A stretch of DNA of 44,541 nt, from the NCBI GenBank assembly GCA_947447615.1, contig CANFJQ010000006.1:1-44541 (forward strand), written 5' to 3'. A program made the translations under genes and the position numbers. Positions 22,723 through 31,520 of the stretch are shown in pieces; positions within the stretch are counted from its first letter, which is position 1; each line of letters opens with the position of its first letter. A model generated the notes under the pieces. It did no database searches, had not been told where the DNA came from, and worked only from the letters and a program-made list of their open reading frames with translations. The DNA comes from Comamonadaceae bacterium. GTDB lineage: Bacteria; Pseudomonadota; Gammaproteobacteria; Burkholderiales; Burkholderiaceae_C.

Positions 22723-23127
22723 TCACACTCTAACCCAATCCTCCACCGCCAAACCACCAACTTGCGCAAACGCTCTGTCATTGCTCACCAGCGTGGCTTT
22801 CAAATGCAATGCATGCGCTGCAATTTGCAGATCCAGTGCGGCTAGCGGCCTACCATTTTTTTGAAGCTCTGCGCGAAGCGTGCCGTAGGTTTGCGCCACT
22901 GCGTCATCCCAGGGCATTACTTCCACGCGGCGCAAAAACTCGTTGACGGCTTCTCTTAAAGCCATGGCCTGGGGGCGCTTTGCCAGGCCAAAGGCCAACT
23001 CGCCCGCCGTGATGGCGGATATGCATACGCTGTGCATAGGCACGTCCAATAAGCGCGCAATAGCTTGGGGTTGGCGCTTGATGATGTGGCTCACCGTGTT
23101 GGTGTCCAGCATGTAGAGGCTAGCCAT
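22723..23127 (-). CDS. vapC: PIN-domain toxin (VapC family)
   Basis: MASLYMLDTNTVSHIIKRQ, ITAGELAFGLAKRP, LAALDLQIAAHALHLKATLVSNDRAF: conserved PIN acidic residues. Confidence 0.9.
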   Translation of the reverse strand: MASLYMLDTNTVSHIIKRQPQAIARLLDVPMHSVCISAITAGELAFGLAKRPQAMALREAVNEFLRRVEVMPWDDAVAQTYGTLRAELQKNGRPLAALDLQIAAHALHLKATLVSNDRAFAQVGGLAVEDWVRV

Positions 23128-23135
23128 GGTGATGG

Positions 23136-23420
23136 TTAGTGCCCAACCGACTTGGAAATCCCATCCAAAGGGTCGCGGTCAGGCGATGGCATGTGCCCTG
23201 CGGCCAGTCGCTCTGCGGGGTTTAAAAAATCATCGGCATCCGCGATGGCTTGCGCGGCCACCAAAAATCCATCCCAGTCATGCGGTCGCCTGGAAAGGAT
23301 GACGTCACCGGTGAGCGGGTCTTTGCGGATAAAGACCTCGGTCGTATCAAATCGAAACGCGGCGGGCAGGCGCACGGCCTGGCTGCGCCCGTTGGCAAAT
23401 AGTTTGGCGGCTTGGGACAC
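23136..23420 (-). CDS. vapB: VapB-family antitoxin
   Basis: GTG start; VSQAAKLFANGRSQAVRLPAAFRFDTTEVFIRKDPLTGDVILSRRP (AbrB-like N-terminus); upstream of vapC. Confidence 0.88.
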   Translation of the reverse strand: MSQAAKLFANGRSQAVRLPAAFRFDTTEVFIRKDPLTGDVILSRRPHDWDGFLVAAQAIADADDFLNPAERLAAGHMPSPDRDPLDGISKSVGH

Positions 23421-23531
23421 GGCAGACCTCCCGGGCAGACGATGGTAGATACCAAAGTATATGCCAAGCTGCGCTGCAATTGCTGAGCGGTCAAATAGGC
23501 AGCGCCTTTTCCAAGGGCTTGCGCCCAAGAG

Positions 23532-24539
23532 CTACGGGGCAATCTCTTCCGTATCCACCTCGCTGCGCGCTTGCACCGGGTAGCGATTACCCTGCACCGT
23601 CTGGCTGTTGATCAAGGCTTCGCAAGCGGCCAGGGTTTCGGGTGTTAACACCTTCTCTACCGCAGCTGCGTTCTCTAGTGCATGTTCCACGCTGGTGGTC
23701 CCAGGGATGGGCAATATATGGGGCGCCTTGTGCAGCAGCCAGGCGATAGCCAATTGCGCCGGGGTGCATCCAGCCTCTTGCGCTACCTTTGTAAACGGCG
23801 CCAGCAACTTGCAATTGGTGGCATAGGTTTCGGGCGCAAAACGCGGCATGTTTTTGCGAAAGTCGGTGACGTCAAACGTCGCGATGTCCGGCGGCGCACT
23901 GGTCAGAAAACCACGCCCTACCGGACTGAAGGCTACCAAGGCCACGCCCAGCTCGGCGCAGGCTTGCAGCACCGCGATCTCGGGGTTGCGCGTCCACAGC
24001 GAATATTCTGATTGCACTGCGCTGATAGGAAACTCGGCATGCGCTTTGCGCAGCGTCACGGCAGATACCTCGGACAAGCCCACGGCGCGTATTTTTCCGG
24101 CTTTCACCAGATCACCCAGCGCGCCCACGCTTTCCTCAATAGGCACCGACTTATCCCAGCGGTGTAGGTAATACAGGTCTATCACATCGGTGTTCAGGCG
24201 CTTGAGCGAGTCTTCGCAGTTTTGGCGCAGCGTGGCCGGGCGGCCATCGATGGCGCGCATTTTTTTGCCATCCGGCCCGGTGACGGCATGGATACCGCAT
24301 TTGCTGGCCAGCGTAAAGCGCTTGCGATGCCGCATCAGGTACTTGCCCAGCAACAACTCGGACTGGCCGAAGCCATACAAAGTGGCGGTATCAAAGTGGG
24401 TGATGCCCGCATCTAGCGAGGCCAGCAGCACGCGCTCGGTCTGCGCTTCGGACACCGGCGAGCCATAGGCGTGGCAAAAATTCATACAGCCCAGGCCAAT
24501 GGCGCTGACGGTGAAAGGGCCTAGTGCGCGTTGTTGCAT
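23532..24539 (-). CDS. Aldo/keto reductase
   Basis: LGPFTVSAIGLGCMNFCHAYG, ITHFDTATLYGFGQSELLLGKYL, DVIDLYYLHRWD, C-terminal IPGTTSVEHALEN. Confidence 0.94.
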   Translation of the reverse strand: MQQRALGPFTVSAIGLGCMNFCHAYGSPVSEAQTERVLLASLDAGITHFDTATLYGFGQSELLLGKYLMRHRKRFTLASKCGIHAVTGPDGKKMRAIDGRPATLRQNCEDSLKRLNTDVIDLYYLHRWDKSVPIEESVGALGDLVKAGKIRAVGLSEVSAVTLRKAHAEFPISAVQSEYSLWTRNPEIAVLQACAELGVALVAFSPVGRGFLTSAPPDIATFDVTDFRKNMPRFAPETYATNCKLLAPFTKVAQEAGCTPAQLAIAWLLHKAPHILPIPGTTSVEHALENAAAVEKVLTPETLAACEALINSQTVQGNRYPVQARSEVDTEEIAP

Positions 24540-24595
24540 GATGAAAGACTCCGGTGTAAATAGTGACCGACTAGGCGCTTTAAGTCCACAAACCT

Positions 24596-25318
24596 TCAAG
24601 CCACGCCATAGCGCGCGCGATACGCCTGCACGCGCTGGCGGTGTTCGCCCATGGCGTCGCCGCTTTGGGTTTGCAAGTAGGCCAGCAAATCATCCAAATT
24701 GGCAATCGCACACACTTGCAGGCCCAGGTTCTGGCGCACATATTGCAACGCGCTGTAGGGTACATCCTGGGTGCTGCCATCGGCCTGCTTTTCGGTAGCC
24801 ATTTCCTGGCGGTCCAGGGCAATTGCCACCGCATGCGGCGTGGCACCGGCGGCTTGGATGAGGGCAATCGATTCGCGCGCCGCAGTGCCTGCGCTCATCA
24901 CGTCATCAACGATCAGCACCCGGCCTTGCAAGGGCGCGCCTACCAGCGTGCCGCCTTCACCATGGTCTTTGGCTTCTTTGCGGTTGTAGGCAAAGGGCAC
25001 ATTGCGGCCAAGCCGCGCCAGCTCGACGGCCACCGCCGCACCCAGCGGAATGCCTTTATAGGCCGGGCCGAACAACATATCAAACTGTACGCCGCTAGCT
25101 AGCAAAGCCTGGGCATAAAACTGCGCCAGCCGGCCCAGCTTGGCGCCGTCATCAAACAAACCGGCATTGAAAAAATAAGGGCTTAGGCGCCCGGCCTTGG
25201 TTTTGAATTCGCCGAAATGCAATACGCCCGATGCGATGGCAAATTGCACAAATTCCTGCGCCAATGCGCTGTTTTGGCTGGGCGGGGGGGTGGCGGCGCT
25301 GGCGCTGGTAGTGGTCAT
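24596..25318 (-). CDS. pyrE: Orotate phosphoribosyltransferase
   Basis: GVLHFGEFKTKAGRLSPYFFNAGLFD..., PRPP motif VLIVDDVMSAGTAARES. Confidence 0.97.
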   Translation of the reverse strand: MTTTSASAATPPPSQNSALAQEFVQFAIASGVLHFGEFKTKAGRLSPYFFNAGLFDDGAKLGRLAQFYAQALLASGVQFDMLFGPAYKGIPLGAAVAVELARLGRNVPFAYNRKEAKDHGEGGTLVGAPLQGRVLIVDDVMSAGTAARESIALIQAAGATPHAVAIALDRQEMATEKQADGSTQDVPYSALQYVRQNLGLQVCAIANLDDLLAYLQTQSGDAMGEHRQRVQAYRARYGVA

Positions 25319-25503
25319 GCGGTGTCTTGAAAGAAGGCTTGGCCCATTGTATGGAGCGGCGGCCATTGGCACGGCGGCGGCAAATTTGCACGCTGTCGGT
25401 TTTTCGGTGCGCAGTCGGTGTACCATGAAATTTCTTGCTTGCGCTTGCCTGCGTCACTTTGGCATGCGGGCATGGACTACAACCATTTTCCAAGGAGACT
25501 CGC

Positions 25504-26460
25504 GTGTCACACACTTCCTCGTTTACCCGCCCCTTCAACCTGGCCGCTGCTGCGCTGGCCGTTTCTTTTTCGCTGTTAGGCCAGGCCCAAGCCGCTGAAC
25601 CCGCTTCCTGCCAAGCAGTGCGCTTTGCCGATGTGGGCTGGACCGACATCACGGCCACCACCGCTGTGATGTCCGAAATTCTCAAGGGCATCGGCTACAA
25701 GCCTTCCGCGCAAGTGCTGTCGGTGCCGGTGACCTATAGCAGCCTCAAAGCCAAAAAGATTGATGTGTTCTTGGGCAACTGGATGCCGTCCATGGAAGGC
25801 GACATCAAGCCCTACGCAGCAGACGGCTCGGTGGAAACCATTGGTGCCAACTTGGAAGGGGCGAAGTACACGCTGGCAGTTCCTGACTATGTGGCCGAAG
25901 CCGGTGTCAAAACCTTTGCCGACCTGGCTAAAAACGCCGACAAGTTCAGCAAAAAGATTTATGGCATTGAGCCGGGCAACGACGGCAACCGCCTGATTTT
26001 GGACATGATCAAGAAAAACGCCTTCGGCTTGGGTGGCTTCAAGATTGTCGAGTCCAGCGAGGCGGGCATGGTCTCGCAAGTGGTGCGCGCCGTGCCCAAG
26101 AAAGAATGGATTGTGTTTTTGGGCTGGGCGCCCCACCCCATGAACACCAAGATCAAGATGACCTACCTGGCCGGTGGTGACGATTTCTTCGGCCCCAACT
26201 TTGGTGGCGCTACGGTGTATACCAACACGCGCAAAGGCTATTCCACCGAATGCGCCAATGTGGGCAAGCTACTGAAAAACACCAAGTTCAGCCTGGAGGC
26301 AGAAAACGAAATCATGTCCTCCATCCTGGACAAAAAAATGAAGCCCGAAGCGGCGGCCCAAGCCTGGCTCAAGGGCAATGCCTCCACCTGGGGCAACTGG
26401 CTCGCTGGCGTCAAAACCTTTGACGGCAAGGACGTGACCCCGGCGATGATTAGCAAATAA
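25504..26460 (+). CDS. choX: Choline/betaine-type ABC transporter substrate-binding protein
   Basis: GTG start after AAGGAG; signal peptide; CQAVRFADVGWTDITATTAVMSEILKGIGYKP, VFLGNWMPSMEGD. Confidence 0.88.
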   Translation: MSHTSSFTRPFNLAAAALAVSFSLLGQAQAAEPASCQAVRFADVGWTDITATTAVMSEILKGIGYKPSAQVLSVPVTYSSLKAKKIDVFLGNWMPSMEGDIKPYAADGSVETIGANLEGAKYTLAVPDYVAEAGVKTFADLAKNADKFSKKIYGIEPGNDGNRLILDMIKKNAFGLGGFKIVESSEAGMVSQVVRAVPKKEWIVFLGWAPHPMNTKIKMTYLAGGDDFFGPNFGGATVYTNTRKGYSTECANVGKLLKNTKFSLEAENEIMSSILDKKMKPEAAAQAWLKGNASTWGNWLAGVKTFDGKDVTPAMISK

Positions 26461-26464
26461 GCCG

Positions 26465-27325
26465 ATGGCGGCAGGTCTGGAAGCCACGCTGGCCTGGCTC
26501 ACCGACAACAAGCTCCCGCTGGGCGAGACCATCGCAGCGGGGGTGGAGCGCATTACCCAAAGCGCCCCTTGGTTGTTTGACGCGGTTTCCGAAAACCTCA
26601 GCGCCCTGGTGCTGGGTTTTACCGGGGCGCTGTTGTGGGTACAGCCGCTCATCATGGTGGCCGTGCTGACGGCGCTGGCGTGGGCGCTGCAACGCTCGGT
26701 CAAGCTGGCGGTGTTTGTAGGCGCAGCGCTGCTGCTCATCATCAACATGGGCTACTGGACCGAGACCATGGAGACGCTGTCGCTGGTGTCCTTTGCCACG
26801 TTCACTTGCGTACTGATCGGCGTGCCTATCGGCATCGCGGCGGCGCACCGGCCCTGGCTGGAATCGGCCTTACGCCCGCTGTTGGACTTGATGCAGACCA
26901 TCCCCACCTTTGTGTACCTGATACCCACACTCATTCTTTTCGGTTTGGGCGTGGTGCCGGGGTTGATTTCTACCGTTATCTTTGCCTTGCCCGCGCCCAT
27001 ACGCCTAACCACGCTGGGCATTGCCTCGGTGCCGCGCCCGCTGATCGAGGCGGGCCAGGCCTTTGGCGCCACGCGCTGGCAGTTGCTGATCAAGGTGGAA
27101 ATTCCCTCGGCTCTGCCCAACATCATGGCCGGGATTACGCAATGCATCATGCTCAGCCTATCCATGGTGGTCATCGCCGCGCTGGTGGGCGCTGACGGGC
27201 TGGGCAAGCCGGTAGTGCGCGCGCTCAACTCCGTCAACATCGCCGATGGCTTTGAGGCCGGGCTGGCGATTGTGATCGTGGCCATTGTGCTCGACCGTTT
27301 GTGCAAAACCCGCAGCCATGGCTGA
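26465..27325 (+). CDS. choW: Choline/betaine-type ABC transporter permease
   Basis: Polytopic; RPLLDLMQTIPTFVYLIPTLILFGLGVVPGLISTVIFALPAPIRLT typical of ProW/ChoW/OpuAB. Confidence 0.9.
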   Translation: MAAGLEATLAWLTDNKLPLGETIAAGVERITQSAPWLFDAVSENLSALVLGFTGALLWVQPLIMVAVLTALAWALQRSVKLAVFVGAALLLIINMGYWTETMETLSLVSFATFTCVLIGVPIGIAAAHRPWLESALRPLLDLMQTIPTFVYLIPTLILFGLGVVPGLISTVIFALPAPIRLTTLGIASVPRPLIEAGQAFGATRWQLLIKVEIPSALPNIMAGITQCIMLSLSMVVIAALVGADGLGKPVVRALNSVNIADGFEAGLAIVIVAIVLDRLCKTRSHG

Positions 27326-28565
27326 AAGCCACAGCCCGCAAAGCAGCGCGCTACCGATGGCCGAGTTTCGGCATGTGGACGTAGTCTTTGGCAAGCACAG
27401 CGCGCAGGCCTTGGCTCTTCTCGACGCGGGCAAAACCCGGCAAGAAATTTTGGACGCCACCGGCGCGGTGCTGGGCGCGGCGGACTGCAATTTGCAAATC
27501 GCCGAGGGCGAGATTTCGGTGCTCATGGGCTTGTCCGGTTCGGGCAAATCCACGCTGCTGCGCTGCCTGAACGGTCTAAACCAAGCCAACCGGGGCGCAG
27601 TGCTGATACGCGACACGCACGCTGGGCAAAGCGGCTATGTAGACCTGACGCGCTGCGACGCTGCCACCTTGCGCCGCCTGCGCACCACGCGCGTGGCCAT
27701 GGTGTTCCAACAATTCGCGCTGCTGCCCTGGCGCACGGTAGCCGAAAACGTGGGCCTGGGCCTGGAGCTCAGCGGCATGCCCAAAGCACAGCGCGAAAAA
27801 ATAGTCGCCCAAAAGCTGGAGTTGGTGGGCCTGCAGCAATGGGCCAAAAAGTACGCGCACCAACTGTCGGGGGGCATGCAGCAGCGCGTCGGCCTGGCCC
27901 GTGCCTTTGCCACCGACGCCGATATTTTGCTGATGGACGAGCCTTTCTCGGCGCTGGACCCGCTGATCCGTGAGCACTTGCAGCAGGAGCTTTTGCAGCT
28001 GCAAAAGCAGTTGAAGAAAACCATTGTTTTCGTCAGCCACGACCTGGACGAGGCCATCAAATTGGGCAACCACATCACCATCATGGAAGGCGGGCGTATT
28101 GTGCAATCGGGCGAGCCCGAGCAAGTGGTGCTCAACCCGGCCAATACCTATGTGCGCGACTTTGTGGCGCATATGAACCCCATCAAAGTGCTGCGTGGCC
28201 GTTCGCTAATGACGCCGCTCGCAAAGCTCAAGCATGAAGGCCTGCGCGTACAACTGGACTGGACCGGCCACCACTGGCTGCAACTCGATGCCGCGGACCA
28301 GCCCGAGCGCGCCGACATCGAAGGCCGGCCCGGCCAACTGCTGGAATACCACCCAAAGCTAGACATCGTGCAAGCGGGCCTGGACGGGCGCAGCATCGCT
28401 ATTGCCCGCCCCGACATGTTGCTCGAAACCATCATCCACATCCGCCACGCCACGGGCCGCCCGGTAGTGCTGTGCGAAGCGGGCCGCTTTGTAGGCGTCG
28501 TAGGGGATGAAGAGATTTACCGGGGTATGTTGCAAAGCACACGCGCGCCCGTGGGCGCAGGCTGA
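27318..28565 (+). CDS. choV: Choline/betaine-type ABC transporter ATP-binding protein
   Basis: Walker A GLSGSGKST, signature LSGGMQQRVGLARA, Walker B ILLMDEPFSALDP; overlaps the permease by 8 bp. Confidence 0.9.
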   Translation: MAESHSPQSSALPMAEFRHVDVVFGKHSAQALALLDAGKTRQEILDATGAVLGAADCNLQIAEGEISVLMGLSGSGKSTLLRCLNGLNQANRGAVLIRDTHAGQSGYVDLTRCDAATLRRLRTTRVAMVFQQFALLPWRTVAENVGLGLELSGMPKAQREKIVAQKLELVGLQQWAKKYAHQLSGGMQQRVGLARAFATDADILLMDEPFSALDPLIREHLQQELLQLQKQLKKTIVFVSHDLDEAIKLGNHITIMEGGRIVQSGEPEQVVLNPANTYVRDFVAHMNPIKVLRGRSLMTPLAKLKHEGLRVQLDWTGHHWLQLDAADQPERADIEGRPGQLLEYHPKLDIVQAGLDGRSIAIARPDMLLETIIHIRHATGRPVVLCEAGRFVGVVGDEEIYRGMLQSTRAPVGAG

Positions 28566-28716
28566 ATCGGTCCACAGGGCACGCCCTAGGGTATTTGCGT
28601 ACTTGACAGCACCGCCTGCCTGCTTCACGCTGACGGCAGGTACAGGGCTTTTGTTGCATGCAGCGGGGGCCCTGCCTGCGGTACGCACCATTACAAACCA
28701 TCCGAGGAGCTTTCCC

Positions 28717-30525
28717 ATGACACAGACCAGTCCGTCCGGGCGCGCCAGCGCCTGGCTTGATCAATTTGGCGCCGCGCTGGGCCGCCATGACGCTGCGGCC
28801 ACCGCCGCGCTGTTTGACGCAGACTGCTATTGGCGCGATCTGGTGGCCTTTACCTGGAATATTTGCACCCAGGAAGGCCGGGGCGCTATCGAAAAGATGG
28901 TGCAGGCGCGTGGCGGCGATGTGGCGGCCAGCCATTTCGCGCTGGAAGGCGAGGCCACCGAGGCCGATGGCGTAGTCGATGCCTGGTTTACCTTCGAAAC
29001 CCGGCTGGCGCGCGGGCGTGGGCATTTGCGCCTTAAAGGCACAGACCAGGGCGACAAAGGCTGGACGCTTTTGACTACCATGACCGAGCTCAAAGGCTTT
29101 GAAGAGAAAACCGGCACGCACCGTATAAAAGGCGCGGAACACGGCGTACACCCAGGCCGCAAAAGCTGGCTAGAGGAGCGCGCGCATGAGCAACAAACCT
29201 TGGGCTTTAGCGAGCAGCCTTATGTGGTGATCGTCGGCGGCGGGCAGGGCGGTATTGTGCTGGGGGCGCGACTGCGGCGCTTGGGTGTACCGACCATCAT
29301 CATCGAGAAAAACGCCAAGCCCGGCGACTCTTGGCGCAACCGCTACAAAAGCCTGTGCCTGCACGACCCGGTGTGGTACGACCACCTGCCCTATATGCCC
29401 TTCCCGGACGATTGGCCTGTGTTTGCGCCCAAGGACAAGATAGGCGATTGGCTGGAGATGTACACCAAGATCATGGAGCTCAACTACTGGGGCTCTACCG
29501 AAGCCAAGAAAGCGCACTTTGACGAGGCCACTGGGCAATGGGAATTGCAGGTGGAGCGCGAAGGCAAAACCATCACCCTTCGTCCCAAGCAACTGGTGTT
29601 TGCCATGGGCGTGTCGGGCTACCCCAATGTGCCGCATATCACCGGCGCCGAAAGTTTTGAAGGCGAGCAACACCATTCCAGCAAGCACCCAGGGCCGGAC
29701 AAATACCTGGGCAAAAAAGTGGTGGTGCTGGGATCGAACAATTCAGCGCACGATATTTGTGCTGCGCTGTGGGAGCACCAAGTGGACGTGACCATGGTGC
29801 AACGCAGTAGCACGCATATTGCGCCCTCGGACTCGCTGATGGAGCTGGCGCTGGGCGGTCTGTACAGCGAAGAGGCGATCAAGAACGGCATCGACCACCA
29901 CAAGGGCGATCTGGTGTTTGCCAGCGTGCCCTACAAAATCATGCACAGCTTTCAAATCCCGGTGTACGAAGAGATGAAGCGGCGCGATGCCGACTTGTAT
30001 GGACGTCTGGAAAAAGCCGGTTTCATGCTGGACTTTGGCGACGACGGCTCGGGCCTGTTCATGAAATACCTGCGCCGCGGTTCGGGCTATTACATCGACG
30101 TAGGCGCCTCCGAGTTGGTGGCCAACGGCAGCATCAAGCTGCGCAGCGGCGTCAACATCGAGCACATCAACCCCAAGTCGGTCACCTTGAGTGATGGCAG
30201 CGAGTTGCCGGCCGATGTCATTGTGTATGCGACTGGCTACGGCTCGATGAACCAGTTCTTAGCCGATTTGGTATCCCCCGAAGTGGCCGACCGCGTAGGA
30301 AAGGTCTGGGGCCTAGGTTCGAGCACCACCAAAGACCCCGGCCCCTGGGAAGGCGAACTGCGCAATATGTGGAAGCCGACGAACCAGGCCCAGCTCTGGA
30401 TTCATGGTGGCAATTTGCACCAGAGCCGACACTATTCGCAGTTCCTGTCGCTGCAACTGAAAGCGCGCTACGAAGGCCTGCCTACACCGGTCTACGCGCA
30501 GGCGACAGTGAACCACCTGAAGTAA
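28717..30525 (+). CDS. Flavin-containing NAD(P)/FAD monooxygenase with N-terminal SnoaL/NTF2-like domain
   Basis: N-terminal FGAALGRHDAAATAALFDADCYWRDL; then VVIVGGGQGGIVLGARLRRLGVPTIIIEKN, KVVVLGSNNSAHDICAALW, DVIVYATGYGSMN. Confidence 0.9.
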   Translation: MTQTSPSGRASAWLDQFGAALGRHDAAATAALFDADCYWRDLVAFTWNICTQEGRGAIEKMVQARGGDVAASHFALEGEATEADGVVDAWFTFETRLARGRGHLRLKGTDQGDKGWTLLTTMTELKGFEEKTGTHRIKGAEHGVHPGRKSWLEERAHEQQTLGFSEQPYVVIVGGGQGGIVLGARLRRLGVPTIIIEKNAKPGDSWRNRYKSLCLHDPVWYDHLPYMPFPDDWPVFAPKDKIGDWLEMYTKIMELNYWGSTEAKKAHFDEATGQWELQVEREGKTITLRPKQLVFAMGVSGYPNVPHITGAESFEGEQHHSSKHPGPDKYLGKKVVVLGSNNSAHDICAALWEHQVDVTMVQRSSTHIAPSDSLMELALGGLYSEEAIKNGIDHHKGDLVFASVPYKIMHSFQIPVYEEMKRRDADLYGRLEKAGFMLDFGDDGSGLFMKYLRRGSGYYIDVGASELVANGSIKLRSGVNIEHINPKSVTLSDGSELPADVIVYATGYGSMNQFLADLVSPEVADRVGKVWGLGSSTTKDPGPWEGELRNMWKPTNQAQLWIHGGNLHQSRHYSQFLSLQLKARYEGLPTPVYAQATVNHLK

Positions 30526-30667
30526 AGCCATGCGCCGGATGGTGCGTGCCTGCTTGCCTTAGGGCAGGCGGGCCTTGGGCACTGTCGTGTGCGCCTTGCG
30601 TGGCGCAGCAAGCGCGCCAGGCAATCGGTTATCTTCCACGCTTTCATAAAGCCTACGGGAGAACCGC

Positions 30668-31459
30668 TTGTTCACACTCACCAGCCTGAACCTCAACGGC
30701 ATACGCTCGGCCACCAGCAAAGGGCTGCAAGACTGGCTGCACGGCTTGCAGGCGGACTGTCTGTGCGTGCAAGAAGTCAAGGCGCAAGCAGCGGATGTAG
30801 CCGGGCAGTTTGAGACCTTGGCCGGCATGGCCGGGCACTTCCACTTTGCCGAGAAAAAAGGCTATTCCGGTGTAGGCATTTACACCCGCCATGCGCCCAG
30901 CGATGTGTGCGTGGGCTACGGCTCTGCCGAATTTGATGCCGAGGGTCGCTATGTAGAACTGCGCTTTGATACCCCCAAGCGCAAGTTGTCCATCATTAGT
31001 TGTTACTTCCCCAGCGGTTCCTCCGGTGAGGAACGACAGGAGGCCAAATACCGTTTTCTGGAAGGCATGTACCCGCACCTGCAAGAACTCAAGCGCACGC
31101 GTGAGTTTGTGCTGTGCGGCGACATCAATATTGCGCACCAGGAAATCGACTTGAAGAACTGGAAAGGCAACCGCAAGAACTCGGGCTTTCTGCCCGAAGA
31201 GCGCGCCTGGATGACCCGGCTATTGAACGAAGGTGGCTTGGTCGATGTCTATCGCCAACTCGAGCCTAGCGCCACCGATGCAGCCTATACCTGGTGGAGT
31301 AACCGGGGGCAGGCCTATGCGAAAAATGTGGGCTGGCGTTTGGATTACCACTTGGCCACCCCTACGCTGGCAGCAGGTGCGCGTCAGCACGCCATTTACA
31401 AAGACACGCGTTTTTCGGACCACGCGCCTATCAGCATCGACTACGACTGGGGCTTGTAG
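30668..31459 (+). CDS. xth: Exodeoxyribonuclease III / AP endonuclease (ExoA-type)
   Basis: TTG start; FTLTSLNLNGIRSATSKGLQDWL, CVQEVKAQ, CGDINIAHQEIDLKNWKGNRKNSGFLPEERAW, FSDHAPISIDYD. Confidence 0.95.
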   Translation: MFTLTSLNLNGIRSATSKGLQDWLHGLQADCLCVQEVKAQAADVAGQFETLAGMAGHFHFAEKKGYSGVGIYTRHAPSDVCVGYGSAEFDAEGRYVELRFDTPKRKLSIISCYFPSGSSGEERQEAKYRFLEGMYPHLQELKRTREFVLCGDINIAHQEIDLKNWKGNRKNSGFLPEERAWMTRLLNEGGLVDVYRQLEPSATDAAYTWWSNRGQAYAKNVGWRLDYHLATPTLAAGARQHAIYKDTRFSDHAPISIDYDWGL

Positions 31460-31520
31460 TCCTGCTCGGTGGTGGCCTCGTGAAAATTCGGCTGCCCAGC
31501 ACGCGCCTCGCGTCACTACT

